From the NCBI GenBank assembly GCA_964482395.1, contig CAYZXK010000106.1, positions 1 to 15,102 on the forward strand: a stretch of 15,102 bases of DNA, read 5' to 3'. This DNA comes from CAYZXK01 sp964482395. Its GTDB lineage: Bacteria; Planctomycetota; Phycisphaerae; UBA1845; Fen-1342. The position numbers were made by a program, and so were the translations under genes. The notes beneath the pieces were generated by a model. It was not told where the DNA came from, did no database searches, and worked only from the letters and a program-made list of their open reading frames with translations. Positions 1 to 6,907 of the stretch are shown piece after piece (position 1 is the stretch's first letter; each line of letters begins with the position of its first letter).

Positions 1-43
1 TGGTAACTGGCGTCCGCTCCAAATCCGCCGCTACGATCCTCAT
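1..43 (-). CDS. 5' end of an unidentified leftward gene (14 codons)
   Basis: An ATG at 43 reads MRIVAADLERTPVT before the window ends. A strong Shine-Dalgarno (AAGGAGGA, complement of 51-58) sits 7 nt upstream of the ATG, and that is the main reason to call it a gene start. Fourteen residues are too few to assign a family. The preceding 5' region (44-80) is AT-richer than its surroundings, as expected for a leader and promoter. The gene runs away from tRNA-Leu, so 44-155 is a divergent promoter region. Confidence 0.55.
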   Translation of the reverse strand, partial: MRIVAADLERTPVT

Positions 44-82
44 GGGCGTGTCCTCCTTGTCTGTTAATTCAATATGGGCCAG

Positions 83-110
83 AGGATACGCCCTTCCTAC
101 GCCTCGGCAA
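83..110 (-). promoter_or_regulatory. Candidate sigma-70-type promoter for the leftward gene at 43
   Basis: On the minus strand, TTGCCG (complement of 105-110) is followed after 16 nt by TATCCT (complement of 83-88). Each hexamer matches consensus at 4 of 6 positions. This would give a leader of roughly 35 nt ending in the GGAGG ribosome site. It is a weak match and rests on position as much as sequence. Confidence 0.25.
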
Positions 111-155
111 CGAGATTACACACGAAAGGATACGCCACCGCCAGACCGACCGGCC

Positions 156-183
156 TTGACCGGGCCGCGATAAACCCTATCAT
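156..183 (+). promoter_or_regulatory. Promoter of tRNA-Leu
   Basis: TTGACC (156-161), a 16-nt spacer and TATCAT (178-183) match the sigma-70 consensus at 5 of 6 positions in each box. Transcription would start near 190, giving a precursor leader of about 38 nt before the mature tRNA 5' end at 228. It is the best -35/-10 pair in the left part of the window and points straight at the tRNA. Confidence 0.55.
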
Positions 184-227
184 GAGTACCCGAGGCGACC
201 TTGGCAATGCCCGGGTCGCGGCATAGC

Positions 228-312
228 GCGGCTGTGGCGGAATTGGCAGACGCGCAAGGTTCAGGTCCTTGTGGGCGATAAGCCCGTGGAGGTTCGACTC
301 CTCTCAGCCGCA
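228..312 (+). tRNA. tRNA-Leu, anticodon CAG
   Basis: The acceptor stem GCGGCTG (228-234) pairs with CAGCCGC (305-311), with discriminator A at 312. The anticodon stem CAAGG/CCTTG encloses the 7-nt loop TTCAGGT, giving anticodon CAG, which reads CUG leucine codons. A class II long variable arm is present, with stem GGGC/GCCC around GATAA. The T arm carries TTCGACT in its loop. The total length of 85 nt is normal for tRNA-Leu. The 3' CCA is not encoded and must be added after transcription. CTG is by far the commonest Leu codon in the neighbouring genes, so this is a major isoacceptor. Confidence 0.97.
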
Positions 313-328
313 CTTCGGGCAGGTGTGG

Positions 329-359
329 GCAGTCGGCCGAAGGCCGACTGCTCCTTTTT
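329..359 (+). terminator. Rho-independent terminator of tRNA-Leu
   Basis: A perfect 10-bp stem, GCAGTCGGCC (329-338) and GGCCGACTGC (342-351), with a 3-nt GAA loop, is followed by TCC and a run of five T (355-359). It lies 16 nt after the tRNA 3' end. It should stop tRNA transcription before the gene at 437, which therefore needs its own promoter; I could not find a convincing one in 360-436. Confidence 0.9.
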
Positions 360-436
360 GTCTGCCGCCGGCCAGACCCGCGGTTGCCGGATGACCGAGT
401 GAGCCGTGCCGCCGGTGATACAACGGGGAGCGATTC

Positions 437-799
437 ATGACCGATGACTGCACCACGGTTGCAAAGCTACGCGGGCTGGTGGCCGAGTTTGTCGCCGCCC
501 GCCAGTGGGAATGCTATCACGACCCCAAGAACCTCTCGATGTCGATCGCGATCGAGGCCGCCGAGCTGATGGAGCATTTCCAGTGGGTTCGCAGCGAGGA
601 GCTGGATCAGGTGCTCCAGGATGGTGATCGGCGAGCCCAGATCGTCGACGAGCTGGCCGACGTGGCCTGCTATGTCATCGCCCTGACCAATGTGCTGGGG
701 GTGGATCTGTCGTCCGCGCTGGCCGAGAAGGTTCGCAAGAACGCCCTCAAGTACCCGGCGGAGAAGTTTCAGGGCCGCTACTTCAAGCCGGCCGACTGA
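437..799 (+). CDS. MazG-like nucleoside triphosphate pyrophosphohydrolase (dCTPase-like)
   Basis: This 120-residue protein of the all-alpha NTP pyrophosphohydrolase superfamily is closest in pattern to the small dCTPase/RS21-C6 branch. Such enzymes cleave (d)NTPs to the monophosphate and PPi in the cytoplasm, cleaning the nucleotide pool. The Mg-binding ExxE(28)ExxD motif is complete: E40 and E43 in IEAAELMEHFQW, E72 and D75 in DELADVACYVIAL. The substrate-pocket signature W24, H28 and PKNL (30-33) precedes it. It ends in a basic KYPAEKFQGRYFKP tail typical of the family. A GGGGAG ribosome site (425-430) lies 6 nt before the ATG. It stands alone between the tRNA-Leu terminator and the convergent flagellar operon, whose last gene ends 8 nt beyond its stop. 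Substrate preference cannot be read from sequence; EDA/iMazG-type activities are the alternatives. Confidence 0.9.
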   Translation: MTDDCTTVAKLRGLVAEFVAARQWECYHDPKNLSMSIAIEAAELMEHFQWVRSEELDQVLQDGDRRAQIVDELADVACYVIALTNVLGVDLSSALAEKVRKNALKYPAEKFQGRYFKPAD

Positions 800-807
800 C
801 CCTCGAC

Positions 808-1110
808 TCAGGCCTGCACGTCCAGGCCCGGCGGGCTCTGGTCGGCGTCGGGCTGTTGGCACTCGGGCTCTTGCTGTTCGGCCGGCTGCTCGAACGGGCG
901 GCCCTGGCTGCCGGTCCCTTCCGAGTCGGCATATACCTGAGTGTCGCGGTCGGTGTTCTCGATCACGTCCTGAAGCTGGCTGGCAAACGGGCCGGCCGCG
1001 GCCCGCTCAGCTTGGGGCGCCTCCTCGGTCTGACGCTGGCCGACCGCCCGGCTGGCAGCCCCCTGGGTTTGAATGATCGAGCCCAGCCAGTTGGGAGGTA
1101 TGGTGGACAT
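808..1110 (-). CDS. 100-residue hydrophilic orphan protein downstream of fliA
   Basis: I do not recognise this family. The N-terminus (MSTIPPNWLGSIIQTQ) is the only mildly hydrophobic part. The middle (residues 17-60) is rich in A, Q, E and R and could be helical around ASQLQDVIEN. The rest is Gln/Glu/Pro-rich and looks disordered, ending in GLDVQA. It has no signal peptide, membrane segment or Cys pair. GGAG (complement of 1117-1120) lies 6 nt before the ATG, supporting the start. It begins 47 nt after the fliA stop and is the last gene of the minus-strand flagellar operon, so a flagellar or FliA-linked role is likely by context only. Its size and disorder resemble the anti-sigma factor FlgM, but I see no FlgM sequence signature. 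Confidence 0.75.
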   Translation of the reverse strand: MSTIPPNWLGSIIQTQGAASRAVGQRQTEEAPQAERAAAGPFASQLQDVIENTDRDTQVYADSEGTGSQGRPFEQPAEQQEPECQQPDADQSPPGLDVQA

Positions 1111-1157
1111 GGGTGGCTCCGCTGCCGATCAGGGTCCGGCCGCCGGCGATCCAACCA

Positions 1158-2006
1158 CTATCGGGCCGACTGGGACGTCAGTTCACGCCGACGGGCCTCC
1201 AATTGGGTCCGCAGCCGGGCCAGGATGGCCGAATGAATCTGGCTGACCCGCGACTCGGACAGATCCAGCGTCTGTCCGATCTGCTTCATGGTCATCTGTT
1301 CGTAGTAGTACAGCACGACGATCAGCCGCTCGGCCCGGCTCAGGCCGCGGGTCACCAGGTCCTTGATGTCCCGCTTCTGAACCTCGACCACCGGGTCGCA
1401 GCCGCGCTCATCCGGCAACACGTCGATCTCGAGCACGTCGCGGGAGGAGTCCGGATCGGGATATCGGCGGGAAAGCGAGATCAGCGAGACCGCGTTGGCG
1501 TCGGCCAGCAGCTTGCGGAACTGGGCCTTGCTCATCTTCAGCCGACGGGCAATCTCGTCGTCGTTGGGGACCCGACCCAGCTCGGCCTCCAGAGTGCGGG
1601 TGGCGTCGGCCAGCCGGTGGGCACGGTGTCGCACCAGCCGCGGCACCCAGTCCATGTTCCGCAGCTCGTCCAGAATCGCCCCGCGGATCCGCGGCGCGCA
1701 GTAAGTCTCGAACTTCACGCCGCGGTCCAGATCGAAGGCGTCGATGGCGTCCACCAGGCCGAAGATTCCGGCACTCATCAGGTCGTCCACGTCCACTTCG
1801 TCCGGCAGCTTGGCCCCGATCCGCTCCGCGTTGTATCGCACCAGATAAAGGTAGTGTTCGATCAGCCGATTGCGGATCTCTTCATCTCCGGTGGCCCGGA
1901 ACTGACGCCAGGCCTGGCGCAGGCTTTCCTGATCCGGAAATGATCGGGTCGGTTGATCGCGGCTGACCCGACGAAGCCGCCCAACTGCCACTTTGCCGCG
2001 ACTCAT
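1158..2006 (-). CDS. fliA: Flagellar sigma factor FliA (sigma-28 / WhiG type)
   Basis: This 282-residue group 3 sigma factor directs RNA polymerase to late flagellar and chemotaxis promoters. Region 2 spans about residues 48-122 and includes GIFGLVDAIDAFDLDRGVKF and the FETYCAPRIRGAILDELR stretch that melts and reads the -10. Region 3 is about 128-205, with a typical RVPNDDEIARRL helix. Region 4 is about 218-267, with LSRAERLIVVLYYYEQMTM and the helix-turn-helix SESRVSQIHSAIL that reads the -35. The N-terminus is some 20 residues longer than usual, so a slightly later start is possible. The ATG has a purine-rich AAGGCGGAA upstream and lies 4 nt after the stop of the preceding two-TM gene, implying translational coupling. 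I saw no convincing FliA-type promoter (TAAA-N15-GCCGATAA) in the window. Confidence 0.96.
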   Translation of the reverse strand: MSRGKVAVGRLRRVSRDQPTRSFPDQESLRQAWRQFRATGDEEIRNRLIEHYLYLVRYNAERIGAKLPDEVDVDDLMSAGIFGLVDAIDAFDLDRGVKFETYCAPRIRGAILDELRNMDWVPRLVRHRAHRLADATRTLEAELGRVPNDDEIARRLKMSKAQFRKLLADANAVSLISLSRRYPDPDSSRDVLEIDVLPDERGCDPVVEVQKRDIKDLVTRGLSRAERLIVVLYYYEQMTMKQIGQTLDLSESRVSQIHSAILARLRTQLEARRRELTSQSAR

Positions 2007-2010
2007 CCGT

Positions 2011-2298
2011 TCATTCCGCCTTTTCCGGGGCCGGGCTGGCGCTCGGGGACTGAGCCGCCACCAGCGCCCGGACGGCCTCGATGTGCTCTCGGTCGATCTG
2101 CCGTTTCTTACGTTGCAAGTAATCGCGCAGGACCAGCTTGGCCATCCACCCGGCCATCTGGCCGATCGCGGCTCCGGCGATCATGGCCAGCAGTGCCCGG
2201 ATCAGGGTCGTGCCCGCGTCGTTGCCGGCATAAAGGCCAGCGATCAGCCCGACCGCGAACGCCAGCAGACCGACCTGTGCGCCCAGACTCTGCACCAT
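2011..2298 (-). CDS. Small two-TM membrane protein between flhF and fliA
   Basis: I do not recognise the family. The 95-residue product has two predicted membrane segments, about residues 6-25 (AQVGLLAFAVGLIAGLYAG) and 32-57 (LIRALLAMIAGAAIGQMAGW). A strongly basic cytoplasmic stretch (LRDYLQRKKRQIDREH) and an Ala/Pro/Glu tail follow. The ATG at 2298 has AGGGA 8 nt upstream. An in-frame ATG at 2418 with a GGAG site would add 40 residues. I reject it as first choice because those residues are Arg/Gly-rich, use rare AGG and AGT codons and are not hydrophobic, but it is not excluded. It occupies the place where flhG (MinD-like partner of FlhF) usually lies, and its stop is 4 nt before the fliA ATG. 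If the short start is right, 2299-2458 is a 160-nt spacer with no clear signal. Confidence 0.75.
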   Translation of the reverse strand: MVQSLGAQVGLLAFAVGLIAGLYAGNDAGTTLIRALLAMIAGAAIGQMAGWMAKLVLRDYLQRKKRQIDREHIEAVRALVAAQSPSASPAPEKAE

Positions 2299-2458
2299 AT
2301 GGCGTTTCCCTGTCCTACTATCGGCCCGCTTTCCACTCGCCTTGTGCCGGCCGGTTGAGCCGCTCCTCCACTCGGCTGGCTGAGCCCGCCGATGATCGAG
2401 GTCGCGGTTGAGACTCATGGGCGCTCCAGATTATCGGATAGTGAGGCGCCGGCGGCCG

Positions 2459-3520
2459 TCAGGGCGGACCGGCCAGCAGCAGCTCGGCCACCTTCTGGCC
2501 GCAAGCCTCCTCGAAATCCTGGGGCACGTTCTGGCCGCTGGTCAGGTACGAGACGCCCAGGTTCAGCCGCTGGGCCAGGTTTAGAATCACGCCCAGCCCG
2601 ACCACCTCGTCCAGGCGGGTCAAGACCATCCGTGACAGGTTCAGCGGGGCGAAGCTCCGGGCAGTTCGCTCCTGGATCTCCGGGCACAGCGATGCCGGCA
2701 AGACCAGGTGGATCTCGTCCGGTCGGGTCGCCCGCAGCAGCACGGCCAGCCGGGCGAATCGCCCCTGCTCCCGCAGTCCGACGCCCGGGGTATCTATCAG
2801 CAGCAGATCGAATGGTTCCAACTCACGCACCGATTGCCTGACTTCCGCCACGCTCTGGGCCGTCCGCAGGACCACCTGAATGACTTCCGCGTAGCGTCGC
2901 AACTGCTCGGCGGCGGCCAGCCGCTGCGTGTCCAGCGAGAGCAAGGCCACCCGTTTGCCCTCCCGGAGCTTGAAGTGGGCTGCCAGCTTGGCCAGGGTCG
3001 TGGTTTTGCCACTGCCTGGAGGTCCGACCAGAGCCACCCTGCGGGCCAGTCCGTCTCGCAGCTCGATGCCCCCGGTCGGCGGCAGCGTCCGCGCGACGTA
3101 CCGACAGAGGGCGGCGCGGATGGCCTCCGGATCGGCCTGCTGGGCGCCCGGCACCTGTCCGGCCGCCGCCTGCACCAGCCGCCGGGCCAACTCTTCGGCC
3201 ACTTCGTTCTGTACCAGTCGCACGTAGTACGGGTAAAGGTGCTCCGGAAGTTGCGGCCGGGCACGGGCTTCGCACGCCGGCGGCTCGGCCACCGCTACGG
3301 ACGGCTCCGGCCGGCTTCCCTTCAGTCGCGGTGCCCCGGCGGTCGGGCCGGCCGGGGCGGCGGTGATCTCTACCAACTGGCGGCCGGTCAGCGCCCCGAG
3401 CCGGCCGGCCGGAAGCGTGCGGGTCCCCAGAATCACCGCATCCCGGCCCAACTCGCGTTTGACCAGCTCGAGGGCCTCACGCATGGACCGGGCTTGGAAC
3501 GTTTGAACGCTGGAAGTCAA
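2459..3520 (-). CDS. flhF: Flagellar placement GTPase FlhF (SRP-type)
   Basis: This 353-residue SRP-family GTPase sets flagellar position and number and recruits early basal-body parts at the membrane. The N-terminal B domain starts with the conserved VQTFQARSMREALELVK (5-21). A disordered Pro/Ala/Arg linker fills about 55-90, and an N domain about 92-155. In the NG domain, G1 is GPPGSGKTT (166-174), the DTQRLAAAEQL box is 197-207, G3 is DTPG (243-246; DTAG is commoner), G4 is TRLDE (301-305; usually TKLDE) and the closing loop TSGQNVPQD is 327-335. The start is TTG at 3520, because an in-frame TGA lies just upstream and the first conserved residues begin at about 5. GGAG lies 9 nt and GGTGA 3 nt upstream. 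The first 44 nt overlap the end of flhA. No flhG follows. Confidence 0.95.
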   Translation of the reverse strand: MTSSVQTFQARSMREALELVKRELGRDAVILGTRTLPAGRLGALTGRQLVEITAAPAGPTAGAPRLKGSRPEPSVAVAEPPACEARARPQLPEHLYPYYVRLVQNEVAEELARRLVQAAAGQVPGAQQADPEAIRAALCRYVARTLPPTGGIELRDGLARRVALVGPPGSGKTTTLAKLAAHFKLREGKRVALLSLDTQRLAAAEQLRRYAEVIQVVLRTAQSVAEVRQSVRELEPFDLLLIDTPGVGLREQGRFARLAVLLRATRPDEIHLVLPASLCPEIQERTARSFAPLNLSRMVLTRLDEVVGLGVILNLAQRLNLGVSYLTSGQNVPQDFEEACGQKVAELLLAGPP

Positions 3521-5597
3521 TGCTCACCACTCCATGGGCCTGCACGTCGACCCCGCGCACGATCTCGTTCAACGCCAGGACGGGTGTTTGCGGCAGAACC
3601 GGTTCGATGATCCGGCGGGTCCAGACTCGCACCTGCGGCGAACAGAGTACGGCGACTGGCGCGCCCCCGGCGGCCGCGGCCGCCTTCTCCACTTCCTGCC
3701 TGATCTTCAGAGCCAGCTCCGCCTGACGATCGGGCGGAAGCGCCAGGGTCGAGCCGTGTTCCAGCCGCTGAATATTCCCCGCCAGATAGTCTTCGGTGGC
3801 CGGATCGATGGTCACCACGTGGATCACGCTGGCCGGACCGCGGTACTGCGCGCAGATCGTCCGGGCCAGCGCGTTGCGGACGTACTCGGTGAGGATTTCC
3901 AGGTCTTTGGTCTTGCCGGCCCAGTCGCCCAGGGTCTCCAGAATCGTCTCCAGGTCGCGGATCGGCACCCGCTCCCGGAGCAGGGCCTGCAAGACCTTCT
4001 GCACCTCTCCGACCTTCAGCAGGTTCGGGACCACTTCATCCACCAGGCCGGCGTTACGCTGCTTGAGGTTATCCAGCAGGCGCTGGGTGTCGGCCCGGCT
4101 CAGCAGCTCGGCGGCGTGGCGCCGGATGATCTCGGTCAGATGCGTGGCCAGCACCCCGGACGGCTCGACCACCGTGTAGTTACGCCGCTCTGCCTGCTCA
4201 CGCTGTCCCGGCTCCAGCCACCAGGCCCGCAGGCCGAAGGCCGGCTCGCGGACCTCGGTCCCGCTGATCGGCTGACTGGCCAGCCCGGAGTCGATGGCCA
4301 GCAGCCGGTCGGGGAAGATCTCCGCTCGAGCGATTTCCTGACCACGCAGCAGGACCCGGTACTCGTTGGCTTTCAGCTCGGCGTGGTCGCGGATCCGGAC
4401 CGGCGGAACCACCAGCCCCAGATCCAGCGCGATCTGCTTGCGGATGGCGGCGATGCGGTCCAGCATGTCCCCGCCGCGGCTTCGGTCGACCAGCCGCACC
4501 AGCCCGAATCCGACCTGAAGTTCGAGAGGATCGACCGGGAGGTGGCTCTCGATCTTCTCGGGCTTGGCCCGCTCCTTGGCCCGCTCCTCCGTGAGCTTGC
4601 GAACCGCCGCCGCGGCTTGGGACCGGTTCAGGAAGAAGGCCATCAGTCCGCAACCGCTGGCCATGGCCAGCAGGGGGATCTTGGGCAGCGGGGTGAGTGT
4701 GAGGACCGCCAGAAAGCCGCTGGCCACCGCCAGGGCGATCGGCTTGGCCAGCAGTTGCCCGAGCACCTCTTCGCCCAGGTTGGTCTGTCCGGTGCTGCGG
4801 GTGACCAGCATGCCCGCCGCCACCGACACGATGAAGGCCGGAATCTGACTGGCCAGCCCGTCGCCGATGGTCAGCTTGGTGTAGATGTCCAGCGACTGCG
4901 TCAGCCCCAGTCCGTGCTGGCCGATGCCCACGTACAGCCCGCCGATGATGTTTACGAAGGTGATGATGATGCCGGCGATCGCGTCCCCGCGGACGAACTT
5001 GCTGGCCCCGTCCATGGCTCCGTAAAAGTCGGCCTCGCGGCTGATCTCGGTCCGTCGCCGCCGGGCTTCGGCCTCGTCGATGATCCCCGCGTTCAGGTCG
5101 GCGTCGATGGCCATCTGCTTGCCCGGCATCCCGTCCAGGGTGAAACGGGCCGCGACCTCCGCGATCCGGGTGGCACCCTTGGTGATGACCACGAACTGGA
5201 TGACCGTGATGATCAGGAAGATGATCACCCCGACCGCCAGCGAATTGGCGGCCACGAACAGCCCGAAGGCCTCGACCACGTGGCCGGCGGCCGCGGTCCC
5301 CTGGGAGCCGTTGGAGAGGATCAGCCGGGTGGTCGCGGTGTTCAGCACCAGCCGGAAGAGCGTCAGGGCCAGCAGCAGCGATGGGAAACTGGAGAACTCC
5401 AGCGGGGTCCGCAGGTACATCACCGTCATCAGGACCACGGTCGTCAGGACCAGATTGGTGACCAGCAGGAAGTCCAGCACCATGGTCGGCAGCGGGATCA
5501 GAATGACGAAAATCAGGGCTGCCGCCGCCGCCGGAAAGAGCAGTCCGCGGTGCCGGGTGAGCACTTGGACCAGCGGGTTGTCATCGAGCAGCGCCAT
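3477..5597 (-). CDS. flhA: Flagellar type III export gate protein FlhA
   Basis: This 706-residue protein has the usual family length. FlhA forms a nonameric ring at the inner membrane that couples proton flow to export and docks export chaperones. About eight membrane segments lie within residues 18-323. The cytoplasmic loop about 145-200 holds the FHIPEP core, with IDADLNAGIIDEAEAR (164-179) and the SKFVRGDAIAGIIITFVN region whose D205 matches the conserved proton-pathway aspartate. LDIYTKLTIGDGLASQIPAF (236-255) is the classic family signature. The C-terminal domain (about 355-690) binds export chaperones. The last 15 or so residues after the usual DVQAHGVVSI end extend the protein and overlap flhF by 44 nt. 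The ATG at 5597 has only a weak purine stretch upstream. It follows flhB by 71 nt. Confidence 0.97.
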   Translation of the reverse strand: MALLDDNPLVQVLTRHRGLLFPAAAAALIFVILIPLPTMVLDFLLVTNLVLTTVVLMTVMYLRTPLEFSSFPSLLLALTLFRLVLNTATTRLILSNGSQGTAAAGHVVEAFGLFVAANSLAVGVIIFLIITVIQFVVITKGATRIAEVAARFTLDGMPGKQMAIDADLNAGIIDEAEARRRRTEISREADFYGAMDGASKFVRGDAIAGIIITFVNIIGGLYVGIGQHGLGLTQSLDIYTKLTIGDGLASQIPAFIVSVAAGMLVTRSTGQTNLGEEVLGQLLAKPIALAVASGFLAVLTLTPLPKIPLLAMASGCGLMAFFLNRSQAAAAVRKLTEERAKERAKPEKIESHLPVDPLELQVGFGLVRLVDRSRGGDMLDRIAAIRKQIALDLGLVVPPVRIRDHAELKANEYRVLLRGQEIARAEIFPDRLLAIDSGLASQPISGTEVREPAFGLRAWWLEPGQREQAERRNYTVVEPSGVLATHLTEIIRRHAAELLSRADTQRLLDNLKQRNAGLVDEVVPNLLKVGEVQKVLQALLRERVPIRDLETILETLGDWAGKTKDLEILTEYVRNALARTICAQYRGPASVIHVVTIDPATEDYLAGNIQRLEHGSTLALPPDRQAELALKIRQEVEKAAAAAGGAPVAVLCSPQVRVWTRRIIEPVLPQTPVLALNEIVRGVDVQAHGVVSIDFQRSNVPSPVHA

Positions 5598-5668
5598 ATC
5601 TACCCAGTCCGCCTAGGCGTTCAAAGCGGGCCAAGGCCCGCGGCCGGCATCCCATGTGCTCAGGCCAG

Positions 5669-6730
5669 TCATCCGGCCATCTTCCCCGAAAGCTGGTAGA
5701 CGTATGCCAAGACCTCCGCTACCGCCCGGTAAAACATGGGCGGAATCTCTTGCCCCACCTCGACCCCGACATACAGGGCCCGGGCCAAGGCCGGCCGCTG
5801 CACGATCGGCACCCCGTATTGCAGGGCCAGTTGCCGAATCCGTTCCGCCAGTAGGTCCTGTCCCTTGGCGACCACCCGCGGTGCCGCCATGGTGGCCTGG
5901 TCGTAGCGCAGCGCGACCGCGTAGTGCGTCGGGTTGGTTACCACCACGTCCGACTTGGGCACTTCGGCATGGATGCGCTGGAGCGCCAGCCGGGTCTGCA
6001 ACTGTCGCCGACGCTGGCGGATCAGTGGGTCGCCCTCCATCCGCTTAAGCTCGTCCCGGATCTCCTGCCGCGTCATGCGGAGTTGCCGCTCCAGCTTCCA
6101 GCGGTCCAGCAGATAGTCCACCAGCCCCAGCAGCAGCAGCACCAGGCCCAGGCGGATCGCCAGGTCGAACAGCAGCTCGGCACTCACTTGAAACACCCCC
6201 CCGGCCTCCAGTTTCCCAGTTGTCATGACCAGCCCGATCCGGCTTCGGATGGTCAGCCAGGCCACCGCCGCCACGATTGCCACCTTCAGCAGCCCCAGGG
6301 CCAGTCGGCGGATGGCGTCGGCAGAGAGCAGCCGTCTGAAGCCGCTGACCGGGTTGAGCCGCTCGGGTTTGAACCCCAGCTTCTTCCAGGTCAGCATCAG
6401 CCCGGTCTGGGCGGCGCTGGCGACGATCGCGACCAGCACCACCAGGCCCAAAAAGGGCAGCAGCAACATTCCGCCGGTGCTGGCCACGTGCTTGATCCAG
6501 GCCAGCAGCCCGCCGGAAGTTATGTCCGGCGCGGCACCCAGCGCCCGCGTCAAGCCCAATAGGCTCTCCAGCATCCGTGGTCCCAGGGTCTTCAGCAGCA
6601 CCAGAGCGGCCAGTAGAACAATCGCGGCCGTCAGGTCGACGCTCCGCGCGATCTGGCCTTCTTCGCGGGCTTCCTCGCGCCGACGTGGGGTCGGTGGCTC
6701 GGTCCGGTCGCTGGCGTCGTCGTACGGCAT
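5669..6730 (-). CDS. flhB: Flagellar export switch protein FlhB
   Basis: This 353-residue protein closes the export gate around FliPQR and switches substrate from rod/hook to filament. The start is typical: basic PTPRRREEAREEGQIARS (13-30). Four membrane segments lie near 32-50, 86-110, 143-162 and 187-208. A cytoplasmic helix (about 210-260) leads to the autocleavage motif N266-P267-T268-H269 in the usual VVTNPTHYAVALRY context. So the Asn-Pro self-cleavage should work, giving a C-terminal fragment of about 87 residues. An in-frame TGA four codons upstream fixes ATG 6730 as the first ATG. The nearest GGGAG is 12 nt away, rather far. It follows fliR after an unusually long 177-nt gap that holds a hairpin and a DnaA-box-like site. 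Confidence 0.97.
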   Translation of the reverse strand: MPYDDASDRTEPPTPRRREEAREEGQIARSVDLTAAIVLLAALVLLKTLGPRMLESLLGLTRALGAAPDITSGGLLAWIKHVASTGGMLLLPFLGLVVLVAIVASAAQTGLMLTWKKLGFKPERLNPVSGFRRLLSADAIRRLALGLLKVAIVAAVAWLTIRSRIGLVMTTGKLEAGGVFQVSAELLFDLAIRLGLVLLLLGLVDYLLDRWKLERQLRMTRQEIRDELKRMEGDPLIRQRRRQLQTRLALQRIHAEVPKSDVVVTNPTHYAVALRYDQATMAAPRVVAKGQDLLAERIRQLALQYGVPIVQRPALARALYVGVEVGQEIPPMFYRAVAEVLAYVYQLSGKMAG

Positions 6731-6840
6731 GGCCGTCAGTCACTCCCGGCGCGACTGGGGGGACATTGACTCGTAATCGCCTGGTCGGCGCGATCGGCAT
6801 CCGCGCATCCGAGGCGCCTGTCGGCGATCGGTGTCCTGAG

Positions 6841-6860
6841 CCGGCGCCGGCCCGCGCCGG
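6841..6860. repeat. GC-only 7-bp hairpin in the fliR-flhB gap
   Basis: CCGGCGC (6841-6847) and GCGCCGG (6854-6860) are perfect inverted copies with a 6-nt loop. There is no T-run after it in the direction of flhB transcription, so it is not a standard terminator. It could pause polymerase or act as an RNA stem separating fliR from flhB in the mRNA. In DNA this rich in GC, such a short stem may also be chance. Confidence 0.35.
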
Positions 6861-6875
6861 GCGGTTTAAAGTCCT

Positions 6876-6884
6876 TGTGGATAA
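6876..6884 (-). promoter_or_regulatory. Perfect DnaA-box-like 9-mer
   Basis: The minus strand reads TTATCCACA, the strongest known DnaA-box form. It stands alone in the intergenic gap after fliR, next to a TTTAAA patch (6865-6870) that is AT-rich for this region. I saw no second box, no AT-rich unwinding element, and no dnaA, dnaN or parA gene nearby, so this is not an origin. It could be a DnaA titration or regulatory site, or chance. Confidence 0.35.
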
Positions 6885-6907
6885 CCACTCGCGTCATGCT
6901 GCCAGCC

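Noticed and set aside
228..312. tRNA-Leu or tRNA-Glu as an integration site of a mobile element
   Set aside because: No integrase gene and no repeated tRNA 3' end was seen in the window. The flanking genes are ordinary core genes.
467..862. A leftward open frame antisense to the MazG-like gene
   Set aside because: The rightward frame has the complete ExxE/ExxD motif and a ribosome site, and this one has neither.
808..1110. Calling the orphan after fliA FlgM
   Set aside because: Only size, disorder and location fit. I see no FlgM C-terminal helix signature, so the name is withheld.
1113..1943. A long rightward open frame antisense to fliA
   Set aside because: Same cause: the composition mirrors fliA codons, and the fliA reading has complete sigma regions 2, 3 and 4.
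3534..5699. A 721-codon rightward open frame antisense to flhA
   Set aside because: Gln/His/Asp/Gly-rich with no domain. It is the mirror of strong GC3 bias in flhA, which has full family signatures on the other strand.
6866..6884. A sigma-28 promoter (TAAA ... GATAA) in the fliR-flhB gap
   Set aside because: The two halves are 9 nt apart rather than about 15, and the orientation faces away from flhB.
6841..6907. A replication origin around the DnaA-like box
   Set aside because: Single box, no AT-rich unwinding region, no origin-linked genes; the window is a flagellar operon.
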